In this document: positions 50,558 through 62,561 of the stretch, piece after piece
Layout: each line of letters begins with the position of its first letter
How positions within the stretch are numbered: position 1 is the first letter of the stretch
Source: Paramecium sonneborni
Taxonomy: Eukaryota > Ciliophora > Oligohymenophorea > Peniculida > Parameciidae
NCBI GenBank assembly: GCA_905182985.1
Contig: CAJJDN010000068.1
Coordinates: 147,453-211,452, forward strand
Direction of reading: 5' to 3'
DNA: 64,000 nt
Made by a program: the position numbers and the translations under genes
The notes under the pieces: model-generated
What the model was told of the DNA's origin: nothing
Database searches by the model: none
What the model saw: only the letters and a program-made list of their open reading frames with translations

Positions 50558-53313
50558 TCATTATTAATTTAAAACAGATTAATTCTCTTTCACCCATTGT
50601 TCTGTTTTACTAATTTATAATTTATTTCAATACTTTAATTATCTTAATTTATCTTATATTTATTCCAATTTTGCTTTTCCTGTGTTTTTCATGCATTCCA
50701 AATAAGAATCTTGATTTTCTAATTTTGATTTCATCAATCTATCTAAATCCATTTACACCATTTTTTGATCTGCCAATAACTAATCCTTTTATTATCTTAT
50801 TTAAATCATCAACTAAGCAAAAGCGGCTTCTATTTCAAAAGCTGATTTGTTATTTGATATTTTATTTCTTAAATTATCTATTTAATTCCCAAATTATCCA
50901 AATGAAGATAAATTTGTTTCTCCAAAAAGCTTATTATTGTTATTAAAATTATTTATATTCTTTTTTATTTCTTATATTTTTTATTGTTTATATTAAATTT
51001 ACTCTAAAAGTTATTTCTCTTATTAAGTTAATTGTTTTAATTCAAATTTTTATTTATTTATAATTTATCCATACTCTATTTATTAACTTGTTTATTGTAA
51101 TTGAATTTATAAATCATCCATCTCTTATTTATTTTTATTGTATTCATTTTTAACAATGCTTAATTCCTTTTTTAATTATTCAATATTCTCTAATAAATTT
51201 TGTTCTTTTTATTTTTTTGAAAATTAATCTTACTCAAAAAATTCTCTGATTTATAATTCTTATTGTTAAGCAGAATCTTCAAAATTTTTTTTATATCTGT
51301 AAAATTCTTCCTTTGCCTTCTCTTCTAATTTTTATTTTTCTAATTCAAATTCTTCTTCTTTCCTTTTTTTTTCAATCTCAAATTATTATTCTAATATTCT
51401 TAACTCTTTATTTATTTGATCATCAATTTCTTTTCTTTATTTAGCTTCTTACTCTTTAATCTATTTTTTAATCTTCATTTTTTCTATTTCCAATTTCTAT
51501 TTTAAATTTTCATTTAATCTTAATTCTTCATCTTCAAATTCTTTTTAAAATTACTACTTAATCTAACTTTCATCGAAATTTTATTTTTTTTTTTTTTCCA
51601 TAGCTAATTCTTCTTCTAAAATTGCTAATTCTTAATTTATTTTTTCTTATTCCTATCTTCTAAATTATTCAATTTGTTCATCAATTTATATTTCTTTTGC
51701 TCTTTTTAATTCTTAAAATTTCTTATCCTCTTCTTCTTTAAATTTTTATTTTAATATTTCCAATTCTTTCTCTTCATCATATACTGTATTTGTAGTTTCA
51801 AATCTTAACTATTTTTCTTATTCAACAAGTGCTTAATATTCTTTCTCACATTTTGCTTCAATCTCTTTTTTTTAATTTTTAAATTATTCTTCAAATTCTT
51901 CATCTATCTTTTCCATTTGTTTCTCCTCTAATTACTTTATATTTTTTTTTTCAATCTCCAATCTTTATTAAAGTGTCTTTTCTAAACTTCCTCTGGAGAC
52001 CCTTTCATATTGTTCTAATTCTAACGTTTATTCTTCTTCTTATTCTTTTAATTTCTTTAATTTCTCTTCATACTCTTATTTTTATTTTGCAGAATTAACT
52101 TTAATTGATTCTTTTAATTTCAATAGTTGTTTCTCATAATCTTAATCAACCTCTTTTTTTTGTTATTCAATTTTTTTATCAATCTTTTTCTTTTGCTCTT
52201 CAAATTCTTTCTTTTTTTACTCCCTATATTATTGTAACTTTTTTTCTTAAGTTTATTTTAATAATGGATCTTAATCTTTATTAAAAACATCAGAATTAAC
52301 AATAGGTTAAACTTTAAATAATATTTTAATACTTACTGGCAATTTCAGGTTCTTTTTCTTTTCCAAAAAGTTATTCTTTAACAATTTTAGCTTGATCTTT
52401 TGCCAATTTTTCTATTTTTTTTTATTTTTCTTTTTAAAACATTTATTTATAATATTCATCACATGGGTGTTCCTCTTATCTTTAATTCGTGAGTAAATTA
52501 ATATAAGAAATTTCTTTGTTTCTATTTTAATATGGTTTCCTTAAATAAAAATTATTATAATTACCAAGATTCTGGTAATGGAGCCATTAGACCTTCTCTT
52601 GCTATATATAATAGATCATTATCTTCAGGCAATTCCATACCTAAAAAATAAGCATATTCTCTAATTTCTAATATTTTGACTTCTTAAATTATTACCTTAA
52701 TTTGTAGGTCTATAATGTTCATCAATCTCTTCTTCTAAAAGTACAGATTCTTAATCTTCATCATCATCATAATTAATTTAACTCCCCATTCCCATTTATG
52801 CCATACCTATTTAACCCATTTATCCCATACCCATTTGACCCATTCCTTTTTTCATTAAATTTGATCCCATTTGCATTTAATTCATTTATCCCATTTACAT
52901 TTAATTCATCTAACCCATATTACCATATTAAACATTATTCATACCAACCATCCCTTATTGTTATCCAAATTTATTTTTTTGGTTTTATTGTTACTATTAT
53001 GGTTATTTAAAACCAGAACTGTTTGAGAATCCCATACTACCAGATATATTACTTGACATTCCAAATTATTTTTATTGATTACTAATTCCTGAGAATCCTC
53101 CTGTTCCTGACATATTCATTCCACTTTAGATTCCATTTGACATTCCCATTCCAGACATTCCCATTCCAGACATTCCCATACCTGACATTCCCATACCTGA
53201 CATTCCCATTCCAGACATACCCATTCCATGATTCATGCTAGAATTTGGAGGACCTTATATTTATATTTTAGATAATAACCTTATTTCTAGGCCTATGGTT
53301 TACTTTTTTACAT
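50558..53313 (-). CDS. CEP164: CEP164 homologue (transition-fibre/distal appendage protein)
   Basis: About 875 residues. The N-terminal 165 residues are Met/Gly/Gln-rich with a pentapeptide repeat GMGMS. Then EEIDEHYRPTNQEIREYA, LLYIAREGLMAPLPESWKP and EEHPCDEYYKQ, which align in order with the CEP164 N-terminus and its WW domain (second Trp replaced). CEP164 at the basal body recruits TTBK2 and docks vesicles to start cilium growth. The rest is continuous Glu/Lys/Gln coiled coil to about residue 800. Introns: 26 nt at 53254-53279, 28 nt at 52668-52695, 25 nt at 52540-52564, 25 nt at 52312-52336 and 24 nt at 50610-50633. Those around the WW domain are supported by the family sequence. Confidence 0.85.
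53141..53228 (-). repeat. 15-bp tandem repeat encoding GMGMS
   Basis: About six imperfect 15-bp units (CATTCCCATTCCAGA-type on the plus strand) inside the CEP164 N-terminus. Third-base changes between units show some age. Such repeats change length easily between strains. Confidence 0.85.
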
Positions 53314-53493
53314 GATGACAATAAATTTAAATTATTTTTATAAATAAATTTCAATATATGTATATATGTATATTTGTAAGTAATAAAAATATTCATTTTA
53401 TTTAAATTTAAGTAATACTTTCATTTTGAATGTTGCCCTATAAAGCAAGGATTTATTTTATATATAATTTAATTTAAATATATTATTTATTAA

Positions 53494-55261
53494 ATGTAAC
53501 AGGATCAGAATCAAGGAATGGAACATCAAATTGCTGATAAAGAAATGACTATATAAGAATAGCTATTAGAGCAATAGAAAAAATTTAGAAACTTAGAATC
53601 TGATAGAAAAGCATATGCTGAAGAAACTGTTGCAAATATTAATAAATAAAGAGGAATTATTGATAAACTTAAGAAAGAAAATTAGATTCTTAAGGATTTA
53701 ATAGCTAAAATGAATTCTTAAAAGTCATAACTTAATTAAACTACCTATTCAAAAGGACCTAATATTGACACAATAATTGATGATTTGAAAGTTGCTATTA
53801 ATGAAGAAAAAAAAGTATAAGAAGATATTGATACACATGTTGCAGATTTTTAAAAAAAGATTATAGAAAAAAGACATGCTTTAGGTGGATATAATGCTGG
53901 TGCTGAAAATGAAAGTGCATTATAAAAATAAATCAAAATTTTAGAAAATAGGTTAGATAAAACAAATTAAAAATTTAATGAAGCTATTGCAATAAATAAA
54001 TAGTTAAGATAATAAATTGATAGTCTACGTAGAGAAAGAGTTATTTTTGACAATCTATATAAAAAATTGGAGAAAGAATTACATGAGAAAAGAAAAGTAA
54101 TTTATAATGAAATACATTATTTTAGGAAATGGCAGATATTATTGAAACTGCTAATACAGCATATGAGGAGAGGGATAAGGCTAATGATTTAATTTAAAGT
54201 TTAAAATAATAAGCAAAAAGAGAATCTGCCGATTTTGAAAAAGACCTTAGAGAATTGAGTTAAATTATGGAAAAAAATAAAAAAACTTTAGATTATATGA
54301 AATTAACAGAAAAGAATAGAGAAATGGATGCATAAGAAGTTGTTGATGCTGATAAATTTACTAAACCAAAAACTAATAAACTCATTAGAGATAAAAATGT
54401 AAATTAAACTATGGTTGAATTAATCATGAAATATGAAGAAGATTTTGCTAAAATTTAAGCAGCTACTCAAATCAAATAATTTGATGATATTATCAAATTC
54501 TTTATTTAAAATGAAGAAAAAGTAAAATATTTCTACAATTATCACTAGAATTTTTAAATGTTTAAATATGTGAATGAACTAAGTAATGAAATTGAAGATT
54601 TAGAAAAATAAATAGGAGAATTAAAGGAAGAAGCATCTTTATATGAAGGTTAAGGTTCAAATGTAGATGTTTAAAGAAAAAGACATCTCAAAGATTTAGA
54701 AGAAAAATTATCAAGATCAGAATAAAAATCAGAATAATACGAATTTAAATATAATGAATCTATCAAACTAATCAATAGTCTAACAGTATATTTTATTTAA
54801 TATTTTATAGAATTGGATAGAAACTCTATTCAATACAGTAGAATGTGATAAATAAATGGCAACTGAGATAGCTGGATCACATGGAGTAACGGATACAAAT
54901 ATGATGATTTATTTAGGATTAATTGAAAATAAAACAAACAAATTATTGCAATACTATCAATAAATTCATTAGAAAATATCAGAAAACTAAATCAATTCAT
55001 TACAACAATTAGCTTAATTGAATGAAAAAAATCTATAAAATAAAAATAGAGCAGAATTGCCATAATTTGGTAATTGAATAAAATTATTTTAGATGAACAT
55101 GAAGATGATGATATAGAAGGAGATAAAATATTATCAATTGAAGAATTTAAGAAAAAAGCACTTGAAAAACTGGAAGTATTTATTTAAGTTCTATTTAGAA
55201 ATAATAAAATTAAACCAAAAATAAAAGGGCTGGACCTAATAAATTAAGAAAAAATAAATGA
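53494..55261 (+). CDS. ODAD1: Outer dynein arm docking complex protein ODAD1/ODA1
   Basis: About 555 residues, nearly all coiled coil. It matches Chlamydomonas ODA1 (DC2) and CCDC114/ODAD1 in order: KILENRLDKTNQKFNEAI, NKQLRQQIDSLRRERVIF, KEMADIIETANTAYEERDKA, FNYVNEL-type FKYVNELSNEIEDLE and LGLIENKTNKLLQYY. The protein anchors outer dynein arms to the doublet microtubules of the axoneme. Introns: 29 nt at 54097-54125, 25 nt at 54786-54810, 23 nt at 55070-55092 and 23 nt at 55176-55198. The length is as expected for the family. Convergent with the next gene, with 25 bp between stops. Confidence 0.93.
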
Positions 55262-55286
55262 TAAACATTTATTTATATATACATAA

Positions 55287-55823
55287 TCATTTAGACTCTA
55301 TTTTTATTTTTATACTTGGTTTCTAAGGTGGTTTTACTATAGGAATAACTCTAGCTCTCATAAAATTTTCAATGAATTCGTCTTTTTAATATTCATACGG
55401 GGGATGTGTATTAACTATATGATCTTTATCTGGCTTTAAATCAACATAATGCATATATGGATAGATTTTACACTTTTGATTGAAGTCCCGAAAATATTAA
55501 TTTAATCTTTCTATACAATCAGGATGTATTTAATTGGATTACAAACTAAGTTAAAATATAAAATCTTAATGAGTCCATTCTGTATAATCACTCTTTAAAC
55601 TTGATTACATTGTATCTGGTTGTATATTTTCAATAATCTTTAGAGATTCTAATAAAGATGCTTAAGCTCTTAAATCTGGAACATATCGAATGGGAATTGC
55701 AGTTGGTATTTTTTTTATGATTTAATTACTTTCAGTCTATTTTGTTTTTATCACTTCTTAGATTTTTGGTTTCTTTTTTATTGGTTCTAAATAGATGTCA
55801 TCATTTTCAACCAGCTATTGCAT
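55287..55823 (-). CDS. Hypothetical protein (178 aa)
   Basis: Single exon, 178 residues. Lys-rich N-terminus, a helical centre (ASLLESLKIIENIQPDTM) and a conserved-looking stretch, CIERLNQYFRDFNQKCKIYPYMHYVDLKPDKD, with a basic tail. No family recognised. Divergent from a 100-aa gene with 19 bp between starts. Confidence 0.75.
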
Positions 55824-55842
55824 TTTAATTATTTTCCAAATT
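55824..55842. promoter_or_regulatory. 19-bp divergent spacer between two start codons
   Basis: Start codons at 55823 (minus) and 55843 (plus). The plus gene has a second Met about 18 codons in, which would lengthen the spacer to about 70 bp if used. Confidence 0.5.
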
Positions 55843-56174
55843 ATGAAAAAAAAATTATAGTTATCTTAAAAAACTCAAGCATCAGAACAAATGATCTTAC
55901 CACCATTAATCATAGAAGCTAGATCTATAAGTATGAAGAAATAAGAAATTAATTTCAAATAGGAAAACATTTTTAGTAATGTTTTTAGTCCAAATCGTAG
56001 TTAACATAGTCTAAATTTATAAAGGAAAAAAAAAATGCTCTAAAATTAGTTACATTTTGTATATTTTTTAATTTTTATTTATATAAGGTGAACAAATCTC
56101 ATTTAAATAGTGATTAACTGTCAGAGATTTATTATTTCAGAACCAGATTCAACAAATAATTTAAACTTGAATGA
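55843..56174 (+). CDS. Small basic hypothetical protein (100 aa)
   Basis: About 100 residues from ATG 55843, with one 29-nt intron at 56059-56087. Lys/Gln/Ser-rich, with SNVFSPNRSQHSLN near the middle and a helical, aromatic end (LSEIYYFRTRFNKQF). No motif recognised. The spliced frame closes cleanly at TGA, which favours a real gene despite the size. Confidence 0.6.
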
Positions 56175-56360
56175 ATATTTTTTATATGGATTTTAATAAC
56201 TCAGATTATTGCTCATTTTAGAATGAATTATTTTTTCTAAGATCTACCATCATAAATACCTTATTTTAATTTAATATATGGTGATATTAAAAAAAAAGTA
56301 TTAGCTTATTATTTATTTATTTCATCGTTAAATGTGTATATTATAAATAAATAATACAAT

Positions 56361-56894
56361 ATGTAAGAAATAGAAGCAAAAAAGTAATTAAAAGCAAGTG
56401 AAGGAGCACATTTTTTTTATACTTTAATATTCTTATCAGCATCAGGAATTATTGAGACTAAGTTTATTGAATAGAAATGCAATTAGAATCTCTAATTATT
56501 TGTTCATTTGGTGTTCTATGGATTAATAATTTGGGGAACCTACATACTTATTACTTTAATTCCAAGGTAAAATATTTAATGAAGATAGATATAAAAATGC
56601 TGCTATTAATCTTTTTTTTAATTTTTTAGATATTTGTTTTGGGATATATTTACTTTTACTACTATTGTATGGGGGAAGAATGTATTATGCACCAAATGAT
56701 TGCCAAATGGAAGCTCCTGTCTTATTTTTCTTCTTAGAAATATTTTTGTTGGTATCTCAAGATTAGAAATATAATAGGTTAACGGTATCATTTATGCAAT
56801 TTTATTTTTGGCATTTGTATCATATTTACTTAAGAGATTTTCAAAATCATAGTAAGTATTTGATGAAAAGAATAATGAATTTTTCGATGCTTGA
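56361..56894 (+). CDS. Multi-pass membrane protein (161 aa)
   Basis: About 161 residues with four hydrophobic segments, at about 17-32, 48-70, 76-96 and 112-140, and a short charged tail. Introns: 22 nt at 56567-56588 and 26 nt at 56752-56777. The second segment ends with a Pro-Arg and a loop containing YYAPNDCQ lies between segments three and four. No family assigned; MARVEL-like four-helix proteins have a similar layout. Confidence 0.75.
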
Positions 56895-57329
56895 TAATAT
56901 TTAACTTATATTAATAAATAATATTATTTAAAATTTTGTAAGGCTTGTGACATCTTAAAATTTTATTGATTGATTGATTAGTTTCAAAAAAATTAATACT
57001 AAAAAATTGTCTAATTTAAGATTAAGAGTTAAGAAAAGCAATAATTTTTTTTAATTTGAGAATTAATAAATGGGATGAAAATTTTAATAATGATTAACTA
57101 TGAATAACAAAAGCTTTGGAATTTAGTTTAAATATAAATAAAAATAGCTAATCAAATGATTCAATCAGTATTTAATATTTTAAAGAAAGATGATTTTCTC
57201 TATAAATAATAATAAAAATAAGAATTTTGATTCCTTCAAAATGCATATTATAATTAATTATTCAACAATCTCTCTTATCTACTCTCAAGTCTTTGATATT
57301 TTATTAGATATACAAACTACCATAAAGTA
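56895..57329. other. AT-rich intergenic stretch
   Basis: About 435 bp between two plus-strand genes. No supported coding frame; an ATG near 57241 opens only a short frame. Likely 3' UTR plus promoter. Confidence 0.45.
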
Positions 57330-58956
57330 ATGAGATTAAGAGGAAAGCTCCTTAGGTAATTTTATAATTTCTAAAATTAAGATCTTAAAAATTTCTCCTT
57401 TGATCAAAAATTATTATAGATGTTTATAAAATTAATATCAAAATTGAATTCATATAAATATGATTTCTTAAGTTTAGGATTTGTATTAACTTATTTACGA
57501 CAAACTTGTGAATAAGGAATCTCTTGAACCCTCCTTACTCACTAGGCTACATACTTAAATATTCTTGTAAAACTTGGAGAAAAATTTGGAATTGGAAGAA
57601 TTTTATTATGATATTCTCAGAAAACATATTAAGAATCATCATTCAATCTCTCCTGAATAACTGGAAATACTAATTAATATTGTATATTATCTTGGTATTT
57701 TCATTAACTCATAGTAACTATTTACTAAAGCATTCCAAATTATTAAAGAAAATTTAATTGATAATCAACCAATAATTCAGAATTCATTATATTTACACAT
57801 CCTTCAGGCTTGCGGCTCTTAAAATATCTGCTTAAAATAAGGGCATTAATTTCTTAACATTGATATCAATAATGAATATTTTAAATCACGATTCCTCACA
57901 CCCTATCTTGAATCAATAACTAAAAGAATACCTAAATATAATATTATATCATTCATTAAGGATGAATAATAAAAAATAAAATTACTTCATCCCTAATCAG
58001 AGAATTACATCATTGATGAATTAAAATTATTCATTATTTAGGAATAACTTAAAACTGTAGACTTCAAATGTAATTCTTAAGAATTGTATGACTTATTTAC
58101 TTTTCTTCGAATCGAAGATAAATTTTAATACAAAATTAAGCAAAGGCTTTCTAATTTGATAGACAAAGATAATTCAATAAATCCTTTCTATTAATTAGCA
58201 ATTCAATATAAAAATTTTCTTTCGTAATATCTTGATTTAGATTTTGATCAATTTTTTTAATTTTTTAAAGTGCAACTACATAATATTCGAGATTTCTATT
58301 AAAATGAAAAGCATATGCTTATTGTATTAAATGAAACAATTGAAGAATATTTAATAAAGCATGATTGTTTACTAAATTTGCTCGAAATTCATGATGAAGA
58401 AATTGGTTATTTTTCATAATGTATGATATAATCAATTGATCATTTTGTTAATTTAATAATAGAAAAATTATTTAAATTAGTTTCCCCTTATAAAAATAAT
58501 TTTAATTTTTCTCTTTAAATTGCAAAAATCAATAAGATGTCTTAATACCATCATAAATTAGTGGATAAATTCAAGTTAAAAGAATTATAGAAATTTTTAA
58601 AAATAACTTAAAATTCCTATAGACCTTTATATTTACCTAAACCTAAATTTATTTCCCAAACTGCATAAATAATCTCAGATATTCCATATTAATTATTAAA
58701 TTATTTGCCAAAAGAAGAATAAAAAAGATTTGAATTAACTGCTTATGGGTATGCTGAAGTAGCATATAAAGAAAATTATAGATTGGTGCTTAATACAAGA
58801 TAATTAGTTTGTTTGTATCATTTGATTAACCATAATTTTAAATAAGTAGATGAAATTAATTTGATTCTATTTCAGAAATTAGGTTTAATAAATACAGAAG
58901 GAATTATAAATAATGACTGGATACCAACTCATAAATGTTTGATATTATTTAATTGA
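57330..58956 (+). CDS. Hypothetical helical protein, possibly mitochondrial
   Basis: About 530 residues. The first 15, MRLRGKLLRQFYNFQ, form a basic amphipathic start that could be a mitochondrial targeting sequence. The rest is alpha-helical with scattered Leu-rich pairs and no low-complexity tracts. The C-terminal 100 residues include FELTAYGYAEVAYKENYRLVL and end near WIPTHKCL. One intron of 34 nt at 57483-57516 is inferred to recover the frame; it is long for this genome, so the exact boundary is less certain. The layout recalls mitochondrial RNA-binding helical-repeat proteins, but no motif confirms it. Confidence 0.65.
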
Positions 58957-59186
58957 GAGTTTAGTAAAAATATACTATTTTCTTTGTATTTTTAAAATAT
59001 TCTAAAATTTAAAAATATATTTTAAAATTCAAATTTTGATATTGAGCTTAGGTTCCTCTTACGAAATTTTACAGTAGAAAAATAGAAGGTTTTAATCAAT
59101 AAAGTTATTTTAGTTTCTTTAATTTTTTATTAATATATAATAAAGGTTTTTCATTAATTCTTAACATGTAGCCTAATGTTTAAATA

Positions 59187-61060
59187 TGAATAAAATTAGA
59201 AAAGATAAAGATTTATTATATACTTTAAGAAAAAATGAATAAAATAAACAACCTAATTTGAAATTCAAATTAAGCTGCCTGAAACAATCAAAGATTAACT
59301 TGATGAATAATAAAGTTAATTGGTCATTGTGATAGGAAAATAAAAATAATATTGGAAAGTAATTGCATAAAGATTAAGATTATAATTAAGGTTTGTTAAT
59401 ACTAAATTTTAATAAGAAAATTTAATGATTTTATCATAGTTGTTTAGTTGGATGAAATTTAGAATTTAGTTATTGAATTATAAAATAATGATTTAGAAGA
59501 TTTATGTGTTGAAGAATTAATTTTTAAATATTTGAAAATTAAGTTTCCTAATTAATGACCTAAAGTTTATAAAAGTTTTTTATTTGAAAATTAAAACATT
59601 ATTTTGTAAAAATTAAGAAAATAATATGGATTATTAATATCTATTAAATGATCTTTTACAATTATAAAAGTTTATCGAAATTGGTAAGTTTAAAAAATTA
59701 GAGAAGAGATAGATTTTGCAATGAAGAAAACAGATCAAACATTTTATTTTAGTAAATTTATTAAATAGTTTTGCATAAATTAATTGGAAAGGATTCGAAC
59801 TTCTTATAAGTTGCACTTAGAGTTTTGATAATTTAGAGCAAATCTAATCTTTAGATATTCTTATAATTATTTGAATACCTAAAGTAGTTTGACTAATACA
59901 TATTTGATTTTATTTATAGCTAAAGAATTAATAATATTGAAAAGAAAAATAACTAAATAATAATTAGGAGGAGTTAGATGTGGTAAATTAAAAAGAAAAA
60001 TCTCTTCTTAAAAAATTCAAAGTTTTAAATTTATAAAATAAATAGTTAAAAATCTTTAAAACTGGTTGCAGCTCATGTATGAGAAACTGTACACAAAAAT
60101 CCAAGTTTAAAATTTTTCAAAAAATAACTGTAAATTGTTTTAGGCTTAATTAGAATTAGATCGATAAACTTTAAAATTTTTGTTACTAATTCAAAATATA
60201 AAATTACAAGTTTTTAAACATTTTAAAGATTTTATTAAAAGATGAGTTTAAAAATCCTATAGAGGGCAACCATTATATCTAAATCTACATAATTTATAAT
60301 TTTTAAATTTCGATTCTATGGTAGAAATTTCTTTTGATGTAAATAAATAATTTAATTTATTTTCCTAAATTTATTGATTATTGTTCCATTTTCCTTATTG
60401 AAATTTGTTATAAAAGAATGAAAAGAGATTAAAATAGTTGAATAATCACTGCATTTACATAAGTTATTTATTTTATTTACTTTTTAGACCTTATTCCGAA
60501 AAGATTGCTAAAGAATTTTATTCTATTAGATTTTAAGGAAGAAATTCTTCATTATCTAATTTATTAGATTCAACAATCATCCCGAATAATAAATTTACTA
60601 TGAGTAATCTAGTCAAAGTATGCCTTACATTTTCATTTAGGGTTGATTTATTTAATTTATAATTGTAGNTATCTATTAAATGATCTTTTACAATTATAAA
60701 AGTTTATCGAAATTGGTAAGTTTAAAAAATTAGAGAAGAGATAGATTTTGCAATGAAGAAAACAGATCAAACATTTTATTTTAGTAAATTTATTAAATAG
60801 TTTTGCATAAATTAATTGGAAAGGATTCGAACTTCTTATAAGTTGCACTTAGAGTTTTGATAATTTAGAGCAAATCTAATCTTTAGATATTCTTATAATT
60901 ATTTGAATACCTAAAGTAGTTTGACTAATACATATTTGATTTTATTTATAGCTAAAGAATTAATAATATTGAAAAGAAAAATAACTAAATAATAATTAGG
61001 AGGAGTTAGATGTGGTAAATTAAAAAGAAAAATCTCTTCTTAAAAAATTCAAAGTTTTAA
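59187..61060 (+). pseudogene. Decayed gene, possible paralogue of the gene at 62562
   Basis: Coding-like segments in changing frames from ATG 59187: KLPETIKDQLDEQQSQLVIVIG, NLVIELQNNDLEDLCVEELIF, and later KFIKQFCINQLERIRTSYKLHLEF followed by an in-frame TGA. The first part resembles the start of the gene at 62562 (Lys-rich, ...ITAQLDE...). No set of short introns restores one frame. The right part is doubled by the 1031-bp assembly repeat. Most likely a pseudogene of a local family. Confidence 0.5.
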
Positions 61061-61700
61061 ATTTATAAAATAAATAGTTAAAAATCTTTAAAACTGGTTG
61101 CAGCTCATGTATGAGAAACTGTACACAAAAATCCAAGTTTAAAATTTTTCAAAAAATAACTGTAAATTGTTTTAGGCTTAATTAGAATTAGATCGATAAA
61201 CTTTAAAATTTTTGTTACTAATTCAAAATATAAAATTACAAGTTTTTAAACATTTTAAAGATTTTATTAAAAGATGAGTTTAAAAATCCTATAGAGGGCA
61301 ACCATTATATCTAAATCTACATAATTTATAATTTTTAAATTTCGATTCTATGGTAGAAATTTCTTTTGATGTAAATAAATAATTTAATTTATTTTCCTAA
61401 ATTTATTGATTATTGTTCCATTTTCCTTATTGAAATTTGTTATAAAAGAATGAAAAGAGATTAAAATAGTTGAATAATCACTGCATTTACATAAGTTATT
61501 TATTTTATTTACTTTTTAGACCTTATTCCGAAAAGATTGCTAAAGAATTTTATTCTATTAGATTTTAAGGAAGAAATTCTTCATTATCTAATTTATTAGA
61601 TTCAACAATCATCCCGAATAATAAATTTACTATGAGTAATCTAGTCAAAGTATGCCTTACATTTTCATTTAGGGTTGATTTATTTAATTTATAATTGTAG
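59638..61700. repeat. Direct repeat of 1031 bp separated by one N (assembly overlap)
   Basis: 59638-60668 and 60670-61700 match as read, with N at 60669. The content is the right half of the decayed gene and AT-rich DNA. Same structure as the other three. Confidence 0.95.
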
Positions 61701-62561
61701 ATTTACCATAAATTGTAATATATAAATATTTTTCAGTTAATTTTTAATTAACATGGAAGTAAAATAATGAATTGGAATATTTAACATATATAAGAAATGC
61801 CATCTCATTATTATTAAGTAAATAATATTTTTATATTTTATATATTAGATTCATGCAATAATAATCTTTATATAAGATGATTTAGAAAGATTGTGTGAAA
61901 AAAAACTAACAATAGTAATATAGAAAAGTTTTATAATAAAATAAAAAAATAATTACTACATTATCTAGAATTTAATTTTTATACTAAAAATAGGTACAAT
62001 TAAGATGAAACTCATCTATTAAATTTATAGTAATCATATGAAATACATTGAAGCTATCCGAAAAACATTGATTTTTAATATTATTAGTATCGAGTGGGCT
62101 GATGTTCAATTATCAATTTTATTCTTTAAAAAAATAATAACTTTAATTATAAATATTATTTATAAAAGTAACATATTATATATCATTATAAATTTCCTAA
62201 AAAAATAAATTGAGATTATTAATTTCTTTGGTTATTAAATAAAATTAGTTGATTAATCATATTGTAAATCTTGTTGTATGCATCTTCTTAAATTTCTATG
62301 GAATTTGATTTAAATAATGAATGCGTATAAAAATTAAAAAAAAAAAATGTTGTCTTTCAACAATTTTAATTCTGTTTGTAATGAATAGCAGGATATCCTC
62401 ATTTAATTTGCAATAATTTTTTTACTATACTAGATGAAAATTCATTTTAATATATTTTAATAAATACAGATATGTCAGTTGATATCAGATTAAATAACAA
62501 GTAGTGACAGTTACACTATTTTAATTTATTTTTACTTATCTTGATAATTGATAATATATTT
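61701..62561. other. AT-rich stretch without a supported gene
   Basis: About 860 bp of A/T-rich DNA with runs of A and short frames broken by TGA. No structure recognised. It precedes the last gene of the window and should hold its promoter. Confidence 0.5.

Noticed and set aside
59634..59816. Minus-strand ORF of about 60 aa, repeated near 60657
   Set aside because: It is the antisense of Gln-rich plus-strand coding-like sequence, and its second appearance is due to the assembly repeat.
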